Assembly (NCBI GenBank): GCA_003162255.1 | Contig: PMMJ01000288.1 | Coordinates: forward strand, 22,345 to 27,746 | DNA: 5,402 bases | Direction: 5' to 3' | Source of the DNA: Acidobacteriaceae bacterium | GTDB lineage: Bacteria; Acidobacteriota; Terriglobia; Terriglobales; Acidobacteriaceae | Part shown: positions 1-5,232 of the stretch, in pieces | Layout: every line of letters begins with the position of its first letter | Numbering within the stretch: the stretch's first letter is position 1 | The notes under the pieces: generated by a model | What the model saw: only the letters and a program-made list of their open reading frames with translations | Told to the model about the DNA's origin: nothing | The model's database searches: none | Made by a program: the position numbers and the translations under genes

Positions 1-39
1 TCCGCGCGGCGGAATCCTTGCTCCGGGTTGGAGTAAGTC

Positions 40-222
40 ATGTCGGAATGCGAACTCATCGATCTTGGCTTCCATCGCCATGAGATCGAATGTCCTCACT
101 GCCAAAAGCAAACGGTACGCAATTGGCCAGGGAAGATGATTCTCTTTGCTTCGGCCAAGTGCCCACCTTGTGGCTGGAAGTTTCTCATCCTGCTGAACAA
201 ACCGCGGCTGCAGCCCTCCTGA
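40..222 (+). CDS. small zinc-ribbon-like protein, function unknown
   Basis: A 60-residue protein whose start is supported by a GGAG ribosome-binding site at 30-33, six bases before the ATG. It carries two CPxC pairs, C18-P-H-C21 and C41-P-P-C44-G, separated by 19 residues. This is the usual layout of a four-cysteine zinc ribbon, so it probably binds one Zn ion. Additional Cys4, His12, His14 and His20 lie near the first pair. There is no signal peptide, and the segment 33-39 and 48-52 is hydrophobic but too short to cross a membrane, so a cytoplasmic location is likely. The product is too small for an enzyme; a nucleic-acid or protein-binding role is only a guess. It converges on the repeat-protein gene at 318-866. 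The start codon and cysteine pattern are seen directly; the metal binding is inferred from the motif. Confidence 0.6.
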   Translation: MSECELIDLGFHRHEIECPHCQKQTVRNWPGKMILFASAKCPPCGWKFLILLNKPRLQPS

Positions 223-240
223 GCCGGCCCCCCGATCATC

Positions 241-292
241 CCTGAGCGCCGCCGCACATGTGTTGTCGCTGCTCCATCCGGCCGCGCTCAGG
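241..292. other. inverted repeat between convergent genes, possible weak terminator
   Basis: CCTGAGCGC at 241-249 is perfectly complementary to GCGCTCAGG at 284-292, enclosing 34 bases. It lies between the stop codons of two convergent genes (222 and 318), where a shared terminator would sit. There is no T-tract on either side and the loop is long, so intrinsic termination is doubtful. Confidence 0.25.
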
Positions 293-317
293 ACAGCTCC
301 GCTCCCACCCCAGCCCA

Positions 318-866
318 TCAGGCTTGTGCCGAGAACGGCGACTCGGAGGAGAGGGCTCCACTGCCGAGCGCGAACTGTTGCAGTTGTTGCTGCAAGGTCG
401 CGTAGGACTGTTGCGCGGCGGAAAGGTTGCTGGACGAAAGACTCTGGCCGACCTGGTTGAGATCCTGGAGCAGGGAATTCTGGCTGCTGGAATCCCCGCT
501 TGCGCCGCCGTGATGACTGTGATGGTGGAGGTGGGTGTCCGGGATATTGCCTTGCTTCTGGATATCCTGTTGGACACTGGGAAAGTCCTTTTGCGCGGCG
601 GAAAGGTTGCCGGACTGGAGATCGGTGGCGAGCTGGTTCATGGCTTGGGTGATGGGATTGGAAGTGGAAGCCGTGGAACTGGAGGCAGTAGTGGTGGCGG
701 ACTGCGAGAATGCTGCCTGCAAGGCGGCGAAGTCGGACTGCGCAGCCAAGAGATTGCCAGACTGGAGATCCTGGCCGAGCTGTTGCATGTCCTGCTTATA
801 AGGAGAAGTGACGGCGCTAAGCTGGTTCTGAAGGAAGCTGCTGCTTAGAATCCCGGAAATGGACAT
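318..866 (-). CDS. triple-repeat Gln/Ser/Ala-rich protein with His-rich linker, function unknown
   Basis: The 182-residue product starts at an ATG (864-866) preceded on the minus strand by GAGGT (873-877), a good ribosome-binding site about seven bases away. It contains three copies of a 25-residue unit at residues 29-53, 78-102 and 138-162, with the shared core DLQSGNLSAAQ followed by an aromatic residue and a Leu/Gln helix. Each unit looks like a two-helix hairpin turning at the SGN. The copies are joined by low-complexity Ser/Thr/Ala stretches (54-69) and by a linker whose residues 112-119 read HLHHHSHH, which could bind metal. There is no signal peptide, membrane segment or cysteine. I recall similar unannotated repeat proteins in acidobacteria but know of no assigned function. 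It is divergent from mbfA across a 353-base gap. Export by a signal-less route, as the Ser-rich N-terminus might suggest, is speculation. Confidence 0.75.
   Translation of the reverse strand: MSISGILSSSFLQNQLSAVTSPYKQDMQQLGQDLQSGNLLAAQSDFAALQAAFSQSATTTASSSTASTSNPITQAMNQLATDLQSGNLSAAQKDFPSVQQDIQKQGNIPDTHLHHHSHHGGASGDSSSQNSLLQDLNQVGQSLSSSNLSAAQQSYATLQQQLQQFALGSGALSSESPFSAQA
381..782 (-). repeat. three diverged intragenic repeats encoding the 25-residue units
   Basis: The protein repeats map to 708-782, 561-635 and 381-455. At DNA level the second and third copies share an exact 20-base stretch at 411-430 and 591-610 (TTGCGCGGCGGAAAGGTTGC). The first copy shares ACTGGAGATC with the second (761-770 and 614-623). 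This indicates internal duplication within the gene, with the near-identical segment either recently duplicated or kept similar by gene conversion. Confidence 0.8.
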
Positions 867-1219
867 TGATATACCTCGATGTAGAAGTTGGCGAAGCGTT
901 CCGCGGGGAATCCGCTGGCGGGAAGCAGAAGGAAGACAGATGCAACCGGCGAAGCTCCAAGTGAACCTGATGAAGATTTAGCACGCCCAATTCCATTCGC
1001 CCCCGGCAACGCTGCGGGAGAAATGTTGGAGCATTTTGTGGCGCTTGCGGGCTAGAGCAATCGGCGAGATCGTGCGGCGCGGATGGCGTAGGCAATGCTT
1101 GCCGGGCTTGGCGAAGGCAAGAGTTGCCGGGGCTCCGTCCGGTTCTCTCCCAGACCGACCGTGCCAAGGAATCGGACGATCGGGTCATCTAAGAACTCAG
1201 AACTAGTAAACTTGTCGGC
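867..1219. other. 353-base divergent intergenic region
   Basis: This gap separates the start of the repeat-protein gene (minus) from the start of mbfA (plus), so it must hold both promoters. I see no convincing gene in it. A minus-strand open frame covers it but runs into the repeat-protein gene and has no matching ribosome-binding site or recognisable domain. The notable content is a pair of tandem dyads at 1091-1131, described separately. No clear -35/-10 pair could be assigned for either gene. Confidence 0.6.
1091..1131. promoter_or_regulatory. tandem GGCAA-N3-TTGCC dyads upstream of mbfA, candidate operator
   Basis: GGCAA-TGC-TTGCC lies at 1091-1103 and GGCAA-GAG-TTGCC at 1116-1128. Both are followed by GGG, and their centres are 25 bases apart. 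Two copies of the same dyad, 89 to 129 bases before the mbfA start and in the gap shared with the divergent gene, suggest a dimeric repressor or activator. A metal-responsive regulator would fit the iron-export function, but the regulator is not identifiable from this window. Confidence 0.4.
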
Positions 1220-2176
1220 ATGGCGCGAAACTTCAAAGACTTGACGGAGCGCGAAATTCTGGCGTTGGCGATTTCATTGGAAGAAGAAGATGGCCGCGTG
1301 TACGCGGATTTCGCCGATGGATTGCGCGAGGCCTATCCCGCAACGGCAACGCTGTTCGACGACATGGGCGCGGAGGAATCGGGGCACCGGGCGTCGCTGA
1401 TCGCCACCTACCGCGAGCGCTTCGGCGAACACATTCCGCTGATCCGGCGGCAGGATGTGAAGGGCTTTATGCATCGCAGGCCGTTCTGGCTGACGCGTCC
1501 TTTGAAAATTTCGGAGGTGCGCAAGCAGGCGGAGATCATGGAACTGGAGACGCGCCAGTTCTATCGCAAGGCGATGGGGCAGGTGACCGATGCCGGCGTC
1601 CGGAAGCTGCTGGGCGATCTGGAAGAGGTCGAGCGCAAACACCAGATCACAGCCGAGGCTCTGGAAGAAAAGATCACGCCCGATGTCGAGAAGCAAGAGG
1701 ACGAAGCGCAGCGCCGCCTGTTTGTATTGCAGATCGTGCAGCCGGGTCTGGCCGGGCTGATGGATGGATCGGTCTCGACACTGGCTCCGGTATTCGCGGC
1801 GGCGTTTGCCACGAGGAGCAGCAACGATGCGTTTCTGGTGGGCCTCGCGGCGTCGATCGGCGCGGGAATCTCGATGGCGTTTGCCGAGGCGCTGTCGGAT
1901 GACGGATCGTTGACTGGGCGCGGGCGTCCAGTGCTGCGCGGCGCGGTGACGGGATTGATGACGGCGGCGGGCGGGATTGGGCACACGCTCCCATTCCTGA
2001 TCAAAGATTTTCATGTAGCGTTTATCGCGGCGGTGATTGTAGTGGCGATGGAGCTAGCCACCATTGCGTGGATTCGCAATCGCTATATGGATACGCCGCT
2101 GCTGTCGGCGGCGTTTCAGGTGGTTGTCGGCGGAGTGCTGGTGTTTGCCGTGGGGATATGGATTGGAAGCTCGTGA
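1220..2176 (+). CDS. mbfA: MbfA-type iron exporter: ferritin-like domain fused to VIT1/CCC1 transporter
   Basis: The 318-residue product joins two domains. Residues 10-150 form a rubrerythrin/ferritin-like four-helix domain with expected di-iron ligands: the glutamate cluster E21-E23, an ExxH at E53/H56, glutamates at 105-110, and a second ExxH at E138/H141. Residues 170-318 form a VIT1/CCC1 domain of about five membrane segments (roughly 174-197, 204-224, 240-260, 265-285, 297-316), with the family signature GLMDGSVSTLAP at 179-190 and SMAFAEAL at 218-225. This fusion is the architecture of MbfA, known in Bradyrhizobium and Agrobacterium as an inner-membrane iron exporter that protects against iron and peroxide stress; the ferritin-like part faces the cytoplasm. 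The length fits the family. The start is the first ATG, with only a weak ribosome-binding site upstream. The assignment of individual ligands is by motif only. Confidence 0.88.
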   Translation: MARNFKDLTEREILALAISLEEEDGRVYADFADGLREAYPATATLFDDMGAEESGHRASLIATYRERFGEHIPLIRRQDVKGFMHRRPFWLTRPLKISEVRKQAEIMELETRQFYRKAMGQVTDAGVRKLLGDLEEVERKHQITAEALEEKITPDVEKQEDEAQRRLFVLQIVQPGLAGLMDGSVSTLAPVFAAAFATRSSNDAFLVGLAASIGAGISMAFAEALSDDGSLTGRGRPVLRGAVTGLMTAAGGIGHTLPFLIKDFHVAFIAAVIVVAMELATIAWIRNRYMDTPLLSAAFQVVVGGVLVFAVGIWIGSS

Positions 2177-2199
2177 GGAATTGGCGTTCGACCGGGTCT

Positions 2200-2361
2200 T
2201 GGGAAGGGCACGACTTCAGTCGTGCCACTAAGTCGTTGAAAATGTCCGCGTTTTAGCGCCTGAGGTGAGCCTTTTGCGCTCTTATCGAGTTTTTCCGCAG
2301 CCTCGTCAGCCGTGCCGCCAGGGCCTGCAACGGTGTCCGGTTTTAGCCGCTGAGGGTGCGC
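2200..2361. repeat. mosaic intergenic repeat element (REP-like)
   Basis: Besides the hairpin at 2207-2226, this gap holds two diverged copies of one motif. TGTCCGCGTTTTAGCGCCTG (2243-2262) and TGTCCGGTTTTAGCCGCTG (2334-2352) lie about 91 bases apart in the same orientation. Between them is the block TTTTTCCGCAGCCTC (2300-2314), which I also associate with acidobacterial interspersed repeats. No credible gene lies in 2177-2466. The open frames crossing it read through these repeats and lack ribosome-binding sites. Confidence 0.5.
2207..2226. repeat. perfect palindromic hairpin of an interspersed element
   Basis: GGCACGACT (2207-2215) and AGTCGTGCC (2218-2226) form a nine-base inverted repeat with a two-base centre, realistically an eight-pair stem with a TTCA loop. 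It lies 31 bases after the mbfA stop. There is no T-tract behind it, so it is not a classical terminator, though it could stabilise the mbfA transcript end. I recall this palindrome as recurrent in acidobacterial genomes, often producing spurious short proteins containing GHDFSRA. Confidence 0.65.
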
Positions 2362-2466
2362 ACTCTACACCATTACGAGAGGCTACAGCGTAAAGAGCCT
2401 ACGCTGCGCGTGGGTGAGAGCGCGGCGATAATCTGCAAATGCATCGCAAATCAAGCAGGTGAGATC

Positions 2467-3195
2467 GTGACCATTCGGCGAGCGCGGCAGGTCTTGTGCC
2501 CAAAGAATCTTTCCACAACGCGGCATTCCTTTTTGGTTGGAGCGGCGGTTCTCACACTGCTACTGGTTCTTCCTCTGGCGAAAGCTCAGGATTCTCCACC
2601 ACCAACACCTAATGAGAACAATGAGTTCAGTGGAACCTCGTTGCGACGCGGCAGCAGCGAGTTCGGGGTGTGGACAGGCTATTCTCCGTTCTCATTCAAG
2701 CTGAAAGGCACGACAGAGGATCGGGAACTCTTTCTATTGAACCTGCAATATGCCCGGACACTCTTTGCCACCCGCACGCTTGCGCTAAAGTACACGGCAG
2801 AAATTGTGCCGGTAGCTCTGGAAATGCAGCCAACGCAGACCTACTTCGTTAACGGAAACGTGTTGATCAATCCGGCTGGCACGATTTACGGTGCGGGGGC
2901 AATCCCCATAGGTTTCCAGGCGAATTTCGGCCGGAAGAGCATTCAGCCTTTTATGAACGGGAGCGTGGGATTCCTGTACTTCAGCCAGCAGGTTCCCGTC
3001 ATCGGGTCATCGCAGTTCAACTACACAGTCACCATCGGTTTTGGGGCACAGTTTTTCCGGCGGTCGGGCCGTTCGTTCACCGTGGGATGGAAGTATCACC
3101 ACCTCTCTAACAAGGGCCAGGCGACCTTGAATCCGGGAATTGATTCAAGCGTTTTCTATGCCGGCATTTCGATATTGCGGAGAGGCCGCCGCTAA
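2467..3195 (+). CDS. PagL-like lipid A 3-O-deacylase / acyloxyacyl hydrolase
   Basis: A predicted outer-membrane beta-barrel esterase that would remove an acyl chain from lipid A. The frame is open from a GTG at 2356, but I chose the GTG at 2467 (242 residues). It has AGGTGAG at 2457-2463 just upstream and gives a sensible signal peptide: basic n-region, hydrophobic core at about 21-38, then A-K-A and predicted cleavage before Q41. A TTG at 2494 is also possible. The mature part alternates short beta strands and turns. Near the C-terminus it has the PagL active-site pattern H211-H212-L-S214-N215, followed by N222-P-G-I-D226. His and Ser match the catalytic pair of PagL, and D226 falls 14 residues after H212, where PagL has glutamate. 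The C-terminus ends in a basic RRGRR tail rather than an aromatic residue. Family membership is fairly sure; lipid A as substrate is inferred. Confidence 0.75.
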   Translation: MTIRRARQVLCPKNLSTTRHSFLVGAAVLTLLLVLPLAKAQDSPPPTPNENNEFSGTSLRRGSSEFGVWTGYSPFSFKLKGTTEDRELFLLNLQYARTLFATRTLALKYTAEIVPVALEMQPTQTYFVNGNVLINPAGTIYGAGAIPIGFQANFGRKSIQPFMNGSVGFLYFSQQVPVIGSSQFNYTVTIGFGAQFFRRSGRSFTVGWKYHHLSNKGQATLNPGIDSSVFYAGISILRRGRR

Positions 3196-3233
3196 CGGAA
3201 TCTGTAAGTGCGAGTATTCACAATCCTTTAATC

Positions 3234-3249
3234 TGTGATTCACATCACA
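3234..3249. promoter_or_regulatory. CRP-like binding site
   Basis: TGTGATTCACATCACA matches the E. coli CRP core consensus TGTGA-N6-TCACA exactly, and most of its spacer is also palindromic. Its centre lies about 73 bases before the start codon of the phosphodiesterase gene, in a 119-base gap downstream of the PagL-like gene. It therefore most likely controls the phosphodiesterase. A CRP/FNR-family regulator is presumed from the motif; none is encoded in this window. No clear -10/-35 pair could be fixed between the site and the gene. Confidence 0.55.
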
Positions 3250-3314
3250 TTAACCTGTGCGGTCCGAACGCGGCGAATACTTAAGGCTCAGTTTGTATTT
3301 CCAGGAGGCTAAAA

Positions 3315-4994
3315 GTGTCCGATCGTCGTTTTCTCCCCCTCGGCCTGGTTGCTTTGGCGCTGGTGAGCCTGTTTTCGTTCACGGCCGCGGCACAACCAAC
3401 CGGCAAGATTCAACACGTTTTGCTCATCAGTATTGACGGCATGCACTCCCTCGATTTTGCGAATTGCTCCAAGGGCGTTCCGATTTATGGGAATCAAACT
3501 TACTGTCCGCATCTGGCGGCGCTCTCAGCAACCGGAGTGCATTACCTGCAAGCCTTGACTCCGAAACCTTCCGATTCCTTCCCCGGGCTGGTGGCTCAGA
3601 TCACGGGCGGGACGCCGCGTTCCGCCGGAATGTATTATGACGTCAGCTACGATCGCGCGCTGTCTCCTCCGGCGAAGACCACGCCCTACGGGATTGTCGG
3701 CGGCGCCAAGCTTTGCCCGAGCGTGGTTGGCACGCAGGTTGGATTTGACGAAGAGATCGACTACAACTATCTGAAGCTCGACTCCGGCAAGCCGAACGGC
3801 AGTTCCGGGATCAACGGAATCAATCCGGACTATCTGCCGCGCGATCCGAAGAATGGTTGCGCCCCGGTCTACCCTCACAGTTTCATTCGCGCCAACACCA
3901 TCTTCAACGTGGTGAAGAATGCGGGAGGCTACACCGCGTGGTCGGATAAGCATCCGTCTTATGACTTCACCAATGGACCGAGTGGTGAGGGCGTGAACGA
4001 TTTGTGGTCGCCGGAAATCAACTCAATTCCGGTGCCGATACCGACGGTGCAGGGTTGCAATCCGCTTCCCGACCCGGGCGCTGCCCAGTCGTCGAACGCG
4101 TGGACGGACAGCTTCCAGAACATTCGCTGCTACGACCAGTTCAAAGTGCAGGCGGTGCTGAACTGGATCGATGGCAAGACCCACGACGGAAGCGCTACGG
4201 CGCCGGTGCCGAACGTGTTTGGCATGAATTTCCAGGCGGTGAGCGTGGGCCAGAAGCTGGTGGAAAAATCGCTCGGCCTGACGGGCGGGTATGTGGACGC
4301 CCTGGGAACTCCGAGCGATTCATTGTTCGCCGAGATACAGTACGTCGATGGTGCCATTGGTCAATTTATTTCGGAGTTAAAGGAGCAAGGGCTGTTGGAC
4401 TCGACGCTGATCATCGTGTCGGCCAAGCATGGCCAGTCGCCGATTGATCCGAGTCGGGTGCTGCGCATTCCGGGAGACGTTGCTTCGGATGAACCGCCAT
4501 CGCAGATCCTTTCGCCTGCTGGAGTCGGGCCTGGCCTGCCGGTAGCGCAAGCCGACGAAGACGATATCTCGATGCTCTGGTTGACCGATCAAAGCCAGAC
4601 CGAGAGTTCCGTGGCAACGCTCGCCTTGGCTGCGAACGAAAACCTGTTTGGGCAGGGAGAGATTTTCTCTGGCCCCTCACTGACGCTGCAATTCAACGAT
4701 CCGCTGACCGATTCTCGGACTCCGGATATCATCGTGGCCCCGAACGTCGGTGTCGTCTACACCGGCGGGACGAAGAAGGTTGCCGAGCACGGCGGCTTCG
4801 CCTACGACGACCGCAACGTTCTGCTGATTGTCTCCAACCCGAAGTACAAGCCCGCAACCTTTAACGATCAGGTCGAGACGCGCCAGATTGCTCCCACGAT
4901 CGTGAAAGCTCTCGGGTTGGATCCGAATCTGCTGAGCGCCGTACGCTCCGAACATACGGAAACATTGCCGGGGCTGCCGTTTACGCAAAAGTAA
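3315..4994 (+). CDS. secreted alkaline phosphatase superfamily protein (type I phosphodiesterase/nucleotide pyrophosphatase-like)
   Basis: The 559-residue product begins at a GTG with a perfect AGGAGG (3303-3308) six bases upstream. Residues 1-26 are a signal peptide (basic RR, hydrophobic 6-22, cleavage after A24-A-A26), so it acts in the periplasm or outside the cell. Family landmarks, in order: ISIDG at 38-42 with metal ligand D41; P85-S-D-S88-F-P-G, where S88 sits at the catalytic nucleophile position (Thr in nucleotide pyrophosphatases); GMYYD at 105-109; GMNFQAVSVGQK at 303-314; VSAKHGQSP at 368-376; EHGGF at 491-495; and the closing QIAPTIVKALGLDP at 524-537. Six cysteines (51, 64, 134, 182, 248, 272) could form disulfides. 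The usual SDHG motif reads S-A-K-H-G, so one metal ligand is replaced by lysine. Hydrolysis of a phosphate or phosphodiester is likely, but the substrate cannot be named. A CRP-like site precedes it and a terminator follows. Confidence 0.85.
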   Translation: MSDRRFLPLGLVALALVSLFSFTAAAQPTGKIQHVLLISIDGMHSLDFANCSKGVPIYGNQTYCPHLAALSATGVHYLQALTPKPSDSFPGLVAQITGGTPRSAGMYYDVSYDRALSPPAKTTPYGIVGGAKLCPSVVGTQVGFDEEIDYNYLKLDSGKPNGSSGINGINPDYLPRDPKNGCAPVYPHSFIRANTIFNVVKNAGGYTAWSDKHPSYDFTNGPSGEGVNDLWSPEINSIPVPIPTVQGCNPLPDPGAAQSSNAWTDSFQNIRCYDQFKVQAVLNWIDGKTHDGSATAPVPNVFGMNFQAVSVGQKLVEKSLGLTGGYVDALGTPSDSLFAEIQYVDGAIGQFISELKEQGLLDSTLIIVSAKHGQSPIDPSRVLRIPGDVASDEPPSQILSPAGVGPGLPVAQADEDDISMLWLTDQSQTESSVATLALAANENLFGQGEIFSGPSLTLQFNDPLTDSRTPDIIVAPNVGVVYTGGTKKVAEHGGFAYDDRNVLLIVSNPKYKPATFNDQVETRQIAPTIVKALGLDPNLLSAVRSEHTETLPGLPFTQK

Positions 4995-5016
4995 GAAGTA
5001 AGTGGGTGGAATGAAC

Positions 5017-5050
5017 TGCGGGAAGCCGAGTGCTTTCCGCATTTTTTTTT
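5017..5050 (+). terminator. Rho-independent terminator of the phosphodiesterase gene
   Basis: TGCGGGAAGC (5017-5026) pairs with GCTTTCCGCA (5032-5041) across a five-base loop, giving ten pairs with one G-T wobble, followed at once by nine T residues. It begins 22 bases after the stop codon at 4994 and separates this gene from the downstream tetR gene, which therefore needs its own promoter. Confidence 0.92.
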
Positions 5051-5095
5051 CAAACTACGCTGGATAAAGCTATTCGCAGAAGCTCAGCGTGTGAC

Positions 5096-5108
5096 TGACC
5101 ACCGGTCA
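5096..5108. promoter_or_regulatory. candidate TetR-family operator, distal copy
   Basis: TGACC-ACC-GGTCA is a perfect dyad 125 bases before the tetR start, just after the upstream terminator. The same half-sites and spacing recur at 5197-5209. A repeated dyad before a TetR-family gene suggests autoregulation by that protein. Confidence 0.45.
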
Positions 5109-5143
5109 AGACAGGAGAACATACCGGATGAAGGAACCGACGA

Positions 5144-5164
5144 AATCCCATGAAAAATGGGATT
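5144..5164 (+). promoter_or_regulatory. hairpin in the tetR leader
   Basis: AATCCCAT (5144-5151) and ATGGGATT (5157-5164) form a perfect eight-pair stem with a GAAAA loop. No T-tract follows, so it is not an intrinsic terminator. It overlaps a possible 12-codon leader frame (5128-5166) that starts with ATG ten bases after AGGAG. Its role is unknown; transcript stability or leader control of tetR are both possible. Confidence 0.3.
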
Positions 5165-5195
5165 GAAGAATGGCATGGGCGTGCTGTATCTTTTG

Positions 5196-5210
5196 TTGAC
5201 CGAAGGTCAA
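5196..5210. promoter_or_regulatory. candidate TetR-family operator, proximal copy
   Basis: TTGACC-GAA-GGTCAA is a perfect six-base dyad with a three-base spacer. It lies 22 bases before the tetR start codon and just upstream of its ribosome-binding site. Its core TGACC-N3-GGTCA is identical to the copy at 5096-5108, with centres 101 bases apart. A protein bound here could block transcription of the gene. Confidence 0.5.
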
Positions 5211-5232
5211 AGAACCTGGGAGGAGTTGGGCC

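Noticed and set aside
258..848. Plus-strand open frame of 196 codons
   Set aside because: It is antisense to the repeat-protein gene, and its repeated Leu/Gly pattern is the mirror of that gene's DNA repeats. The minus-strand gene has the better ribosome-binding site and a coherent repeat protein.
920..960. Sigma-54-like promoter on the minus strand upstream of the repeat-protein gene
   Set aside because: A TGG and a TTGC occur, but the GG-to-GC spacing is 15 rather than the required 12 bases.
817..1188. Minus-strand open frame of 123 codons in the divergent gap
   Set aside because: It overlaps the start of the repeat-protein gene, has no ribosome-binding site or recognisable domain, and its composition is that of a chance GC-rich frame.
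1274..2014. Minus-strand open frame of 246 codons
   Set aside because: It is antisense to mbfA, which has clear domain motifs along its whole length. The antisense product is Arg/Gln-rich with no domain.
2068..2256. Plus-strand frame ending in GHDFSRATKS
   Set aside because: It overlaps the end of mbfA and then reads through the palindromic repeat; such GHDFSRA products are typical translation artefacts of that element.
2427..2432. GATAAT as -10 box for the PagL-like gene
   Set aside because: It is a five-of-six match, but no -35 element lies at a suitable distance, so it cannot be supported.
2356..2466. N-terminal extension of the PagL-like protein from GTG 2356
   Set aside because: It would place about 57 residues before the signal-peptide core and begins inside the repeat motif; the GTG at 2467 has a better ribosome-binding site and gives a normal signal peptide.
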